Positions 47,933-58,125 of a DNA stretch of 64,000 bases are shown here, in pieces. A model generated the notes under the pieces. It made no database searches. It was not told the origin of the DNA and was given only the letters and a program-made list of their open reading frames with translations. The stretch is from an uncultured Pelagibacteraceae bacterium (GTDB lineage: Bacteria; Pseudomonadota; Alphaproteobacteria; Pelagibacterales; Pelagibacteraceae), in contig CACMOQ010000004.1 in the NCBI GenBank assembly GCA_902615445.1, positions 44,205 through 108,204 on the forward strand, written 5' to 3'. The position numbers were made by a program, and so were the translations under genes. Position 1 is the stretch's first letter; each line of letters begins with the position of its first letter.

Positions 47933-49027
47933 ATGGATGTTTTTTTACCTATAGCTCAAGTATTTATTAACCCTGTCGAAATACTTTTAATAAGTGCTAT
48001 AGTTGGAGTTCTCTCTGGTTTATTTGGTGTAGGGGGGGGTTTCTTAATGACACCTTTTTTAATCTTTATGGGTGTTCCTCCAGCTTATGCAGTTGCTAAC
48101 GAGGCCAACAATATTTTGGCAACCTCTGTATCCGGATCAACCACTCACTGGTTAAAAAATACTTTAGATTACAAAATGGGATTAATGATTGTAATTGGTG
48201 GAACTATAGGAACTATAGTAGGTATTTTTACTTTCACATATTTTAAAGACATCGGTAAAATAGATACAGTAATTTCTTTAGCCTATATGTATATTCTTGC
48301 AATAATTGGCACTCTGATGTTAGTGGAAAGTTTGGGTGAAATTGATAAAGCCAAAAAGAACATTGTAGAGAAAAAAAAATTACATGTTCATTATTGGATA
48401 CATGGACTTCCTTTTAGAATGAGGTTTCCAAAATCAAAGCTATATGAAAGTATATTCACACCCATCATAATTGGATTAGTTGTTGGGTTTATAGCAGCTA
48501 TAATGGGGATCGGTGGTGCATTTATCTTAGTGCCTGCAATGATTTATATTATTAAGATGCCAACAAAATTAGTTCCTGGAACTTCCTTATTCGTAACAAT
48601 TTTTGTGAGTGTCATAGTGACATTTCTTCATTCAATTAATTATGGTTCAATAGATCTAATGTTAGTGCTAATGTTAGTTATAGGGTCAATAATTGGAGTA
48701 CAAGTTGGTCAAAAAATTGGTGAGCAAATTGATAGTTCTGGATTAAAAGCATTATTAGCAATTTTACTATTAATTGTAGGAATAGTAATTGCTTATGATA
48801 CTTTCTTTGCAGAAGAAATACTGAATGGCACAACATCTATAAGCGCGAAAGATTTAAATTTCTTCTCAAAGTTTATCAAAGAGTTTTCAGAGGATATGCC
48901 ATTCTTCTATGGATTATTTTCGATTTTATTTGCTGTTATTTTAGGAATTGCAGCTGCTTTTATTAGAAGATCGATTTCAAAGTTTAGAGAAAAATATTTT
49001 AAAAAACCAGTTAAACAATCTAAATAA
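47933..49027 (+). CDS. TauE/SafE family (probable sulfite/sulfonate-related) exporter
   Basis: GVLSGLFGVGGGFLMTPFLIFMGVPPAYAVANE, GFIAAIMGIGGAFILVPAMIY; apr context. Confidence 0.9.
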   Translation: MDVFLPIAQVFINPVEILLISAIVGVLSGLFGVGGGFLMTPFLIFMGVPPAYAVANEANNILATSVSGSTTHWLKNTLDYKMGLMIVIGGTIGTIVGIFTFTYFKDIGKIDTVISLAYMYILAIIGTLMLVESLGEIDKAKKNIVEKKKLHVHYWIHGLPFRMRFPKSKLYESIFTPIIIGLVVGFIAAIMGIGGAFILVPAMIYIIKMPTKLVPGTSLFVTIFVSVIVTFLHSINYGSIDLMLVLMLVIGSIIGVQVGQKIGEQIDSSGLKALLAILLLIVGIVIAYDTFFAEEILNGTTSISAKDLNFFSKFIKEFSEDMPFFYGLFSILFAVILGIAAAFIRRSISKFREKYFKKPVKQSK

Positions 49028-50087
49028 AAAATTTTATATAAGTTTCTATAGTTATAATACTCACAACTCCTACAGTTAACATTGCCGTAAATCCAACAAC
49101 AAAAGGTTTATAACCCATATTTCTAATATCTTTTAAGTTTGTTGATAAGCCTATAGCAGCCATAGCCATAGTTAGGAAAATTTTAGAACTTGCTCTAATA
49201 AAATCTATAATTTCAATCCAATTATTATTAGTTGAGAAAACTTCATCACCAATATTTCTTAAAATTATCATCCCAACGAAACCTAAAATAAAATAAGGAA
49301 ATATACCTAAAATGGAGTAACCCTTGTCTTTTACCTGGCCTCTATTATAAAGAAAGGCAAAAAGAGGGATCATCACTATTAAAAAAGTATTTCTTAAAAG
49401 TTTTGTGACAGTTGCAATATTTAATGTTTCGGGACTATTATACTGTTGATCATATATTAATCCTGCTGCAGTAACTTGTGATGTTTCGTGTATAGCTGTT
49501 CCTAAAAAAAGACCTGCAAATAACGAATTTCCCTCAAAATAGAAATTTGAGAAATAAGGATACAACAACATCGATAATATTCCAAATAAAGTAATATTTG
49601 CGATTGCATAAGAAATTTCACTTTTATTTGCTTTTATTACAGGCGCGGTTGCCATGATAGCAGTGGTACCACAAACGCTGCTTCCGATTGATATCAAGTA
49701 AGCCATCCGAGTTGGTATTTGAAGTTTCTTAATTAAAAGTTTTATTACGATTAAGACACTAATTATACAAATTAATATCAATGGAATTGCAATTTTTCCA
49801 AACTCAAAAAACTCAAAAGGCTTTAATTGTATTCCTAAACAGATTATGCCAAGTTTTAAGATATAATCTTTAGTAAAATCCAATCCTTTTTGAAAACTTT
49901 CTCTAATCTTAAAAAAATTCCCAAAGAAAATACCGAGTAGAATTGCTATCATCGCCGTGGAGATCGGACTTTTGATATATCCTAAAAGCTCAATACCAAT
50001 TATGTTATTAAAACCTTGTGAGAGAGAATAAAGAACAAATGCAAGTATTATACCTGGTATGAATACCAAGAAATTTTTTAACAACAT
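49020..50087 (-). CDS. YeiH/UPF0324 family membrane protein (putative sulfate exporter)
   Basis: ISTAMIAILLGIFFGN, LKLGIICLGIQLKPFEF, GSSVCGTTAIMATAPVI, GTAIHETSQVTAAGLIY. Confidence 0.9.
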   Translation of the reverse strand: MLLKNFLVFIPGIILAFVLYSLSQGFNNIIGIELLGYIKSPISTAMIAILLGIFFGNFFKIRESFQKGLDFTKDYILKLGIICLGIQLKPFEFFEFGKIAIPLILICIISVLIVIKLLIKKLQIPTRMAYLISIGSSVCGTTAIMATAPVIKANKSEISYAIANITLFGILSMLLYPYFSNFYFEGNSLFAGLFLGTAIHETSQVTAAGLIYDQQYNSPETLNIATVTKLLRNTFLIVMIPLFAFLYNRGQVKDKGYSILGIFPYFILGFVGMIILRNIGDEVFSTNNNWIEIIDFIRASSKIFLTMAMAAIGLSTNLKDIRNMGYKPFVVGFTAMLTVGVVSIITIETYIKFFI

Positions 50088-50101
50088 TTTTTATTTAGTG
50101 A

Positions 50102-51268
50102 TTATGCGCTTCTATAAAGTTTAGTCATAACAAATTCTTTATGACCTAAAGCTTCAGCACAAGTTAGTCTTCCATTGGCTACTCTTAACGCAGTCTCTAT
50201 AAGCTTATCTCCCGCCTCAGACAAGTTCATTTCCCTTGAAAGAATTTTTGACACATCACAATCAACATGCTCACTCATACTTTTTGCGGTTAATGGGTTT
50301 GCAGTTAATTTTACGACAGGCTCAATAGGATTTCCAACTATATTTCCTTGACCTGTTGGAAATAAATGAATGTTAAATCCTCCTGCAGCTTGAAGAGTAA
50401 TACATTCTGCAGCTGCTGAAGATGTGTCCATAAAGTAAAGTCCTGGACCTTTTGTAGGTTCTTCAGCAGGTTCAAGTACATCTATAAATTTTAGGTTTCC
50501 TATTTTTTGAAAATTCCCAAATGCTTTTTCCTCAATTGTGGTTAAACCACCCGCGATATTTCCAGCGGTTGGTTGACTTTCCGAAAGATCGTTAGTTGCT
50601 TCTTTTAATATGAAATCATTATATTCATTCCATGTTTTCATAAATTTATCAGAAGCTTCTTTAGTTGCTCCTCTTGCGGCACAAACATTTTCTGCACCAG
50701 TAAGTTCAGATGTTTCACCAAAACATAAATGAACACCCAAAGGTTCTAATTTTTCCATTAGATTTCCAACTGTTGGATTGGAAGCTAATCCTGATGTTGT
50801 GTCTGACTCTCCACATTTTACTGAAATCCATAAATCACTCATTGGACATTCTTCTCTTTGTTTTTCTGAAGCCCATTGTGAAAATTCTTGCGCTTTTTTT
50901 GAAGCTTTCATTACAGTTCCAATATCTCCTGTACGCTCTATGTGAAAACCTTCAACTGGCTTTCCTGTTTTAGCGATTCCATCGACAATTTTTTTAGTCC
51001 ATTTAGGCTCAATACCGATCACAATAACCGCTGCTACATTTGGGTTACTGCCTGTTCCAATCATTGTTCTGAAGTGTAAATCTAAGTCTGCTCCAAATTG
51101 TAGTCTTCCATAAGAATGCGGCAGTGCTATAGTTCCTTTTATATTATTAGCAACTGCTTCTGCACATGCATTAGAAATATCATCAACAGGTAAAATAATT
51201 ACGTGATTTCTAGTTCCTGCTCTGCCATTTTCTCTTTTATAACCTAAAAAACTTTTTGGAATTTCCAT
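50102..51268 (-). CDS. suyB: (R)-sulfolactate sulfo-lyase large subunit (UxaA/altronate dehydratase family)
   Basis: [75 protein letters not shown]; context of xsc and suyA. Confidence 0.85.
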   Translation of the reverse strand: MEIPKSFLGYKRENGRAGTRNHVIILPVDDISNACAEAVANNIKGTIALPHSYGRLQFGADLDLHFRTMIGTGSNPNVAAVIVIGIEPKWTKKIVDGIAKTGKPVEGFHIERTGDIGTVMKASKKAQEFSQWASEKQREECPMSDLWISVKCGESDTTSGLASNPTVGNLMEKLEPLGVHLCFGETSELTGAENVCAARGATKEASDKFMKTWNEYNDFILKEATNDLSESQPTAGNIAGGLTTIEEKAFGNFQKIGNLKFIDVLEPAEEPTKGPGLYFMDTSSAAAECITLQAAGGFNIHLFPTGQGNIVGNPIEPVVKLTANPLTAKSMSEHVDCDVSKILSREMNLSEAGDKLIETALRVANGRLTCAEALGHKEFVMTKLYRSA

Positions 51269-51271
51269 TAT

Positions 51272-51556
51272 TTACCACTTTTTAGTTTTTACATTGTGAA
51301 CATGAACATGCTCACCTTTTTTGATCGCTTTAACCACTTTACCAATATCATGACCATACTTTAAGATTGTATCACCTTCCTTAAGATCGACCATCGCAAT
51401 TTTATGACCTAAAGGTATTTCATCTACTGATTGAATAGACGCCGAGCTATCATTTTCCATAATCCAGCATTTACAGTCTTGTTTTGGGGTTATTTTCTCT
51501 ATCACTACTACACCTACATTATCTTTTTTATCGTGAATTATGATATCTGTAGCCAT
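51272..51556 (-). CDS. suyA: (R)-sulfolactate sulfo-lyase small subunit (SAF domain)
   Basis: DNVGVVVIEKITPKQDCKCWIMENDSS, EIPLGHKIAMVDLKEGDTILKYGHDIGKV; 3-nt gap to suyB. Confidence 0.85.
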   Translation of the reverse strand: MATDIIIHDKKDNVGVVVIEKITPKQDCKCWIMENDSSASIQSVDEIPLGHKIAMVDLKEGDTILKYGHDIGKVVKAIKKGEHVHVHNVKTKKW

Positions 51557-51622
51557 ATGTATAGTGTCGAAATGTTTGTTTGAATTTCCAAAAATCTTAT
51601 ATATTAATCGCGTCTATTAAGA

Positions 51623-51644
51623 AATAGTTTTATAAAAAACTATT
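51623..51644. repeat. Inverted repeat in the divergent suyA/xsc intergenic region
   Basis: AATAGTTTT-ATAA-AAAACTATT (9-bp arms). Confidence 0.5.
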
Positions 51645-51673
51645 GCATATACTGGTTTAGAAAGGCTCTATAA

Positions 51674-53458
51674 ATGACAAAAATGACAACAGAAGAAGCT
51701 TTTGTAAAAGTTTTACAAATGCACGGTATTGAGCATGCTTTTGGAATTATCGGCTCAGCATTCATGCCTATTTCTGATATTTTTCCTGATGCTGGAATAA
51801 CATTTTGGGACGTAGCTCACGAGACAAATGGTGGTTTGATTGCTGATGGTTACACAAGAGCCACTGGCAAAATGTCTATGGTCATTGCACAAAATGGACC
51901 AGGTATAACAGGATTAGTAACACCAATTAAAACAGCTTACTGGAATCATACACCTTTGCTATTAGTGACTCCTCAAGCTGCAAATAAAACAATGGGTCAA
52001 GGTGGTTTTCAAGAAGTAGAGCAAATGAATTTATTTAAGGATATGGTTTGTTATCAAGAAGAGGTTAGAGATCCTTCAAGAATGGCGGAGGTATTAAACA
52101 GAGTTATTGAAAAAGCAATACGAGGCTCAGCACCAGCACAAATAAATGTTCCAAGAGACTATTGGTGTCAAGTAATTGATATCGAACTTCCTCCAATCGT
52201 AAGATTAGAGAGACAAGGTGGAGGAGAGAATGCAATTTCAAAAGCAGCAGAGCTATTATCAAAAGCAAAATTTCCAGTTATTTTATCTGGGGCAGGAGTT
52301 GTAATCGGAGGTGCTATTGAAGACACTAAAAAGTTAGCTGAAAAACTTGACTCACCAGTTTGTTCTGGTTATCAGCACAACGATAGTTTTCCTGGCAGCC
52401 ATCCTTTAGCAGTTGGACCGTTAGGTTATAATGGATCAAAAGCTGCAATGGAATTAATTTCAAAAGCAGATGTTGTTTTAGCACTTGGAACAAGATTAAA
52501 TCCTTTTTCAACTTTACCAGGATATGGAATTGATTATTGGCCAAAGAACGCAAGTATAATTCAAGTAGATATGAATCCAGATAGAATTGGATTAACAAAA
52601 AAAGTTACAGTTGGAATAAGTGGGGATGCAAAGTTAGTGGCTAAGCAAATTTTAGAAAAACTATCCTCAAAGGCTGGAGATACAGATAGACAGAAAAGAA
52701 AAGATTTAATTCACCAAATTAAATCAGCATGGTTACAAAAATTATCAAGTTTAGATCATGAAGATGATGATGAAGGAACAGTTTGGAATAAAGAGGCAAG
52801 AGAAAGAGATGCTGATAGGATGTCGCCAAGACAAGCATGGAGAGCAATTCAAGCAGGTATGCCAGAAGATGTAATTATTTCTAGTGATATTGGAAATAAT
52901 TGTGCCATTGGTAATGCTTATCCAACTTTTGAAAAACCAAGAAAATATTTAGCTCCTGGTCTTTTTGGTCCATGTGGCTATGGTTTCCCCTCAATCTTAG
53001 GTGCAAAAATTGGATGTCCAGACACACCTGTAATTGGTTTTGCTGGTGACGGGGCTTTTGGAATTAGCATGAACGAAATGAGCTCATGTGCAAGAGAAGA
53101 ATGGCCAGCAATTACTATGGTTATATTTAGAAATTATCAATGGGGTGCAGAAAAAAGAAATACCACTCTTTGGTTTGATAATAATTTTGTTGGAACAGAA
53201 CTTGATCCAGAATTAAGTTTTGCAAAAGTGGCAGATGCATGTGGTTTAAAGGGTGTGACTGTTAAAACTATGGATGAAACTACTGCAGCAATTAAGCAGT
53301 CTTGTGAAGATCAAAAGAAAGGTATAACTACATTCATTGAAGTAATATTAAATCAGGAATTAGGCGAACCTTTCAGAAGAGATGCAATGAAAAAACCAGT
53401 AAGAGTTGCTGGTATTAAAAAAGAGGATATGAAAAAGCAACCCTCTTTAAACTCTTAA
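51674..53458 (+). CDS. xsc: Sulfoacetaldehyde acetyltransferase (ThDP-dependent)
   Basis: EEAFVKVLQMHGIEHAFGIIGSAFMPISDIFPDAGI, FWDVAHETNGGLIADGYTRATGKMSMVIAQNGPG, GFAGDGAFGISMNEM. Confidence 0.93.
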   Translation: MTKMTTEEAFVKVLQMHGIEHAFGIIGSAFMPISDIFPDAGITFWDVAHETNGGLIADGYTRATGKMSMVIAQNGPGITGLVTPIKTAYWNHTPLLLVTPQAANKTMGQGGFQEVEQMNLFKDMVCYQEEVRDPSRMAEVLNRVIEKAIRGSAPAQINVPRDYWCQVIDIELPPIVRLERQGGGENAISKAAELLSKAKFPVILSGAGVVIGGAIEDTKKLAEKLDSPVCSGYQHNDSFPGSHPLAVGPLGYNGSKAAMELISKADVVLALGTRLNPFSTLPGYGIDYWPKNASIIQVDMNPDRIGLTKKVTVGISGDAKLVAKQILEKLSSKAGDTDRQKRKDLIHQIKSAWLQKLSSLDHEDDDEGTVWNKEARERDADRMSPRQAWRAIQAGMPEDVIISSDIGNNCAIGNAYPTFEKPRKYLAPGLFGPCGYGFPSILGAKIGCPDTPVIGFAGDGAFGISMNEMSSCAREEWPAITMVIFRNYQWGAEKRNTTLWFDNNFVGTELDPELSFAKVADACGLKGVTVKTMDETTAAIKQSCEDQKKGITTFIEVILNQELGEPFRRDAMKKPVRVAGIKKEDMKKQPSLNS

Positions 53459-53497
53459 CATCTTTAAAATAATCAACAATTATCGTAATCTTTTTTA

Positions 53498-55195
53498 ATG
53501 AATAAGATTCTTTCAAGTTTAATTATTTTAATGATTTTTTTTGCCTGGGGGTGCGCATTAATAATTGGATTATCTTGGGATGAATATTTTCATCATATTA
53601 ACGGCCTGGTTAGATATAATTTTCTAATATCCTTGGGTGATTTTCAGAAATTTGAGTTTAGGAACAATAAATTTTATCCAGGACTGTATGACACTATTTC
53701 ATATGCTTTTGGACAAATCTTTTTTTTTATTAATAAAAAGTTTTACGTTCAAAATATCGATCTAATTATGCATGTGGTAAATATCTCTTTTTCATCATTA
53801 AGTATTTTCGGATTATATTTATTAACTAAAGAAATATTTAATAAAAAAATTGCATTGCTTTCAGTACTATTGACTTTACTAAATCCTTTCTTTTTTGGCC
53901 ACATGGGAATGAATTCAAAAGATATTATCGTTTTTTTTAGTTTTATATGGTTTTGTTATTTCTTTTATCTTTATTGTAAAAAAGAAGATAAAATATTCAA
54001 AAATTTGATCTTAGCATCTTTGTGTATTGGATTTGGATGTGGAGTGAGACTAACATTCCTAATTGTAATTTTTCCAACTATTATAATAGGTTTCATTTTT
54101 TTAATTAAAAAATATAAGTCGAATTATTTAAATTTAGTTAAAAGACTTTCTTTACATATCCCAATTGTTTTTATAATTACGATATTTTTAGTAATTTTAT
54201 GTTGGCCACATTTTATTGTAGAACTACAGAAAGGTAATTTTATTGAATTTACCTCACTTATAATTAATAACACAATTAATTGGATCGATGGACCAAAAAT
54301 TGGCTTAATAAACGGAGAATTTTATGAGGTATTCAACACACCTAAAACTTATTTTTTAGATGTAATTATTTTCAGATTACCATTCTATTTCACTTTTTTA
54401 TTAATATGCTCTTATTTTTTGATTTTTTCAAAAAAAATAAACACTAACAATGAAATAGAAAATTTTGGTAAAAAATTTATTTCATTAAATATTATTGCCT
54501 TTTTTTCTATAGTTTTGGCATTAATTCTAAGTGTAAATGTTTATGATAATTTAAGATTGTTTTTATTCATAATTCCATTTTTAAGTATAATTTCATCTAT
54601 AGCTTTAAATTATTTTCTTGAAAATTTCAAAAATTATACACAAATAAAAGTTGTTACAGTTTTTGTATTCTTTTTATTTTCTTTATCATTTTATAGATTT
54701 ATTATTCTCACACCATACCAATATACTTATGTAAACTATTCTTATTTAAAGCTTGAAAATAGTATAGGAAAGTTTGAACATGATTATTGGGGCTCATCAT
54801 ATAAAGAATTAGTGAAAAAAATTAAACAAAAATACAGTAAAGAAGAAATAGATGAATTTAAAATAGCTGATTGTGGAGGTGGTGACTACACTCTTATTTA
54901 TTATTTGAATAAATACTTAGGAGTTAAAAAAACTTTCAGTAATATCAACGAATTAGATCAAGCAACTCACATTGTAATGAATAATAGAGTTTTTTTAGAT
55001 GTATTTGAAAACGAGCATGTAAAAGATCTAGTTAATGATAAGGGACATATGTTAGTTGAGAATATGGAAAAAGTATCAAGAGCACCAAATATACGTCAGA
55101 CATGTTTTGACTATAAGCCATTTAGTGGAAAAAATGCTGTTGTTGTCTCAAGAGATGGTCTGCCACTTACAATTTTTAGAGAAGTATATAAATAG
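53498..55195 (+). CDS. GT-C / family 39-like membrane glycosyltransferase
   Basis: WDEYFHHINGLVRYN, LTLLNPFFFGHMGMNSKDIIVFF; multi-pass. Confidence 0.75.
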   Translation: MNKILSSLIILMIFFAWGCALIIGLSWDEYFHHINGLVRYNFLISLGDFQKFEFRNNKFYPGLYDTISYAFGQIFFFINKKFYVQNIDLIMHVVNISFSSLSIFGLYLLTKEIFNKKIALLSVLLTLLNPFFFGHMGMNSKDIIVFFSFIWFCYFFYLYCKKEDKIFKNLILASLCIGFGCGVRLTFLIVIFPTIIIGFIFLIKKYKSNYLNLVKRLSLHIPIVFIITIFLVILCWPHFIVELQKGNFIEFTSLIINNTINWIDGPKIGLINGEFYEVFNTPKTYFLDVIIFRLPFYFTFLLICSYFLIFSKKINTNNEIENFGKKFISLNIIAFFSIVLALILSVNVYDNLRLFLFIIPFLSIISSIALNYFLENFKNYTQIKVVTVFVFFLFSLSFYRFIILTPYQYTYVNYSYLKLENSIGKFEHDYWGSSYKELVKKIKQKYSKEEIDEFKIADCGGGDYTLIYYLNKYLGVKKTFSNINELDQATHIVMNNRVFLDVFENEHVKDLVNDKGHMLVENMEKVSRAPNIRQTCFDYKPFSGKNAVVVSRDGLPLTIFREVYK

Positions 55196-55198
55196 TAT

Positions 55199-55972
55199 TT
55201 ACTTAATAGCTGCCTTAACTGATCCCAATTTATCTATTTTCCCAATGAAAATACCTTTACCTTTGATAGGCACAACCCCAACAGACGATCCCGTAAAAAC
55301 CCAAAAATCTTTATTAAGATTTTTTTTATCTTTCTTAACTTTGTTCAAAACAAATCTTAATGAATTTAATGGATTTATATAAACAGTATTTGTATTCCCG
55401 TTCACACTTTGATTGATTTTTCTATTAGAAATATTTGTTTTTAAATTACCAACATTAATTTTTTTATATTTTTTTTTTGATCCAATTAAAAATTTTATAT
55501 TAGCACCAAAATCACTACACAAATCGCCAAAAGAAGTAATCCCTTTTTTTCTCTGCCTATAGCCTACTATTTCAATACAGGGTGCTATATGAGAAATGTA
55601 TTTAGATATATTTTTCATTGTAATAACACCTTTAGATGAGAAAAAAGATCTTTTAATTTTATAACAAACTTCAAGCTCTATACCTAAAGTCGACTTATTT
55701 ATTTTTACACTTTTGCCATTTTTTAAAACATTTCTTTTATAGACTGAGGCATAAAAAGGTTCTTTTTCTTTTAATTTTTTTATAAGAGGAATACCAGTCC
55801 CAGCTGCTTTAAAACCAACGACCGGAAGTTTAATTTTACTTTCACATAATTTTCGTAATCTTTGAGCTTCATTTATCTTTTTACAAAATTTTGATGGTAT
55901 TGGAGCAATGATCTTGTTTTTTAAAAAGGCATTGACTAATTTATCGGATGTTTTTTCAATTAAAGATTTCAT
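55199..55972 (-). CDS. 2-keto-4-pentenoate hydratase / FAH-superfamily-like protein
   Basis: VGFKAAGTGIPLIKKL, GIELEVCYKIKR, CIEIVGYR, FTGSSVGVVPIKGKG. Confidence 0.75.
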   Translation of the reverse strand: MKSLIEKTSDKLVNAFLKNKIIAPIPSKFCKKINEAQRLRKLCESKIKLPVVGFKAAGTGIPLIKKLKEKEPFYASVYKRNVLKNGKSVKINKSTLGIELEVCYKIKRSFFSSKGVITMKNISKYISHIAPCIEIVGYRQRKKGITSFGDLCSDFGANIKFLIGSKKKYKKINVGNLKTNISNRKINQSVNGNTNTVYINPLNSLRFVLNKVKKDKKNLNKDFWVFTGSSVGVVPIKGKGIFIGKIDKLGSVKAAIK

Positions 55973-55976
55973 AATT

Positions 55977-56780
55977 CTAGTTTAATACCGACATTGGGTC
56001 GAGTCTAGTCTGAAACCAATTAATCCTAAAATCTAAATGAGGCCCAGTAGATCTACCAGTTGAACCAACGGTACCAATTATATCACCTTGATTTATTTTA
56101 TCTCCGACCGTAACCATTACATTTTCAAGATGAGAATAGATTGTTGATATTCCATGTCCGTGATCCATAATAATTGTACCTCCAGTATAATAAAGATCAT
56201 CCTCAGCCATAGTCACTGTGCCAGATCCGGAGGATTTAATCATTGTTCCTTGTTTGGCAGCAATATCAATTCCATAGTGAGGCCATTTCGGTTTACCATT
56301 TAAAATTCTTTGACTTCCGTAAACTCCACTAATAATTCCCTCAACCGGCATAATAAATTGATTTTTAAAAAAAGGTAAGTCAGAATTAATTGATCTTGCT
56401 TTTCCAATTTTATTATTTTCATCCTTAATTCTCTTATAAACAGACTCTGGTGGTGTTACTTTACTCTCTTCAAGTCCATCAATTCTTTGAATATTGTATT
56501 TTCGTTTTAAAACTTTTTTGATTATTTTTTCTTTTTTTCCATTTTGAATCTTTGTAATTGTTAAATCAAATTTTCTATCTCGATCAATTCCAAAAACAAA
56601 GTAACCATCATTTGAAACTTTTACTTCTTTTTTATCTATTAAAATTTTTGCAAAAGGATTAGTAATTCCAACAATATAATGACCTTGAAGAAATTTGCCT
56701 TCAAATTCTATAGCATTTGAATTAGTTGATATTAAAAAGATTATCAAAAAAAATAATCTAAATTTTATTTTGCTGTCCAT
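55977..56780 (-). CDS. M23 family metallopeptidase
   Basis: GVYGSQRILNGKPKWPHYGIDIAAKQGTMIKSSGSGTV, IIMDHGHGISTIYSHL, GRSTGPHLDFRINW. Confidence 0.92.
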   Translation of the reverse strand: MDSKIKFRLFFLIIFLISTNSNAIEFEGKFLQGHYIVGITNPFAKILIDKKEVKVSNDGYFVFGIDRDRKFDLTITKIQNGKKEKIIKKVLKRKYNIQRIDGLEESKVTPPESVYKRIKDENNKIGKARSINSDLPFFKNQFIMPVEGIISGVYGSQRILNGKPKWPHYGIDIAAKQGTMIKSSGSGTVTMAEDDLYYTGGTIIMDHGHGISTIYSHLENVMVTVGDKINQGDIIGTVGSTGRSTGPHLDFRINWFQTRLDPMSVLN

Positions 56781-57532
56781 CCACCATCAACCAATAAAGA
56801 AGTGCCTGTAATCATGGATGCAGCATCTGAGGCCAAAAAGACTACAGCTGATGCTACTTCAGATAACTCTGCAAATCTTCCTAAAGGGATATTATTTAAC
56901 ATATCTCGTTTAAATTTCTTATCTCTTAAAAATTTTTTAGTCATCGGAGTCACAACAAACGTTGGGCAAACCGTATTTACTCTAATGTTATATTTTGCAA
57001 GATCAATTGACATTCCTTTTGTTAAACCCTCTAAACCAAATTTATTCATATTATAGACACTTCTTATAGGGCCACCAACATGACCCATCTGAGAGGACAT
57101 ATTTACTATAGATCCACCTATTTTTTTTCTATTTTTAGATTTAATCATTTTTAACGCACAAAGATGAGCCAGGTTAAAACTTGCTATGGTATTTATTCTA
57201 ACCATATATTCCATATCTTCCTTTTTGACTTTGGTAAAATGTGCTGGTCTATTATTTCCAGCATTGTTAATTAAGATGTCTATTCTTGACTGTTTATTAA
57301 TGATTTTTTTTATTTCATTATAATCTGTGATATCACAAACATAAGATTTACAACTTGATTTAAACTTTTTTATTTTCTTGGAAACTTCGTTTAAATCTTT
57401 ATTAGTTCTGCTGATTATGATCAAATTTGCACCAGCCTCAGCTAAAGCGATCGCGCATGCTCTACCAATACCTTTACCAGCACCTGTCACAACTGCAGTT
57501 TTATTTCTAAAATTATAATTTTTAAGGAACAT
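56765..57532 (-). CDS. Short-chain dehydrogenase/reductase (SDR)
   Basis: AVVTGAGKGIGRACAIALAEAGANLII, ILINNAGNNRPAHF, YNMNKFGLEGLTKGMSIDLA, LVDGGWTAK. Confidence 0.94.
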   Translation of the reverse strand: MFLKNYNFRNKTAVVTGAGKGIGRACAIALAEAGANLIIISRTNKDLNEVSKKIKKFKSSCKSYVCDITDYNEIKKIINKQSRIDILINNAGNNRPAHFTKVKKEDMEYMVRINTIASFNLAHLCALKMIKSKNRKKIGGSIVNMSSQMGHVGGPIRSVYNMNKFGLEGLTKGMSIDLAKYNIRVNTVCPTFVVTPMTKKFLRDKKFKRDMLNNIPLGRFAELSEVASAVVFLASDAASMITGTSLLVDGGWTAK

Positions 57533-58125
57533 TATAAAAATAATATTTTAATATCAGTGTAAATCAACTCAATAGCAACAATAAGAATTGCTAATAAACC
57601 AGCCCAAGCTATCCATTTATACTTTTTAATCCAATTTGATATTAATGTTGCAGCAGTCGCCATTAAAACAATTGATAAAACCAGTCCAAAAACAAGCAAA
57701 TAATAGTGATCTCCAGCTGCCCCAGCAACACCCAAAACATTATCCAAACTCATTGTAAAATCAGCAAGCAGAATAGTCCAAATTGCTTTTATGAAGCTTG
57801 AGTTGTCTACTTGAATATCATCTTGATGACTTGAACCTTTCACAACATCAACATAAAGTTTATAAACTATATAAAGAAGAAGAAGACCACCAATTAATCT
57901 TAAACCCGTAATTTGTAACAAGTAAGCAGTTAATAAAGTTAATATAATTCTTAATACAACAGCACCACCTATGCCCCAAAAAATAATTTTTTTTCTCTGT
58001 TCTAGTGGAAATTTGGAGGCAACCATTCCAATAATGATTGCATTATCACCAGCAAGCACAAGATCTATTAAGATAATTTGCGTTAAAATAGTAATTTGCT
58101 CTGGCGTAACAAAATCAGATAGCAT
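57532..58125 (-). CDS. TerC/YjbE family integral membrane protein
   Basis: IILIDLVLAGDNAIIIGMVA, LLADFTMSLDNVLGVAGAA. Confidence 0.9.
   Translation of the reverse strand: MLSDFVTPEQITILTQIILIDLVLAGDNAIIIGMVASKFPLEQRKKIIFWGIGGAVVLRIILTLLTAYLLQITGLRLIGGLLLLYIVYKLYVDVVKGSSHQDDIQVDNSSFIKAIWTILLADFTMSLDNVLGVAGAAGDHYYLLVFGLVLSIVLMATAATLISNWIKKYKWIAWAGLLAILIVAIELIYTDIKILFL

Noticed and set aside
52326-52598. Minus ORF inside xsc
   Set aside because: Antisense to a strongly conserved ThDP enzyme.
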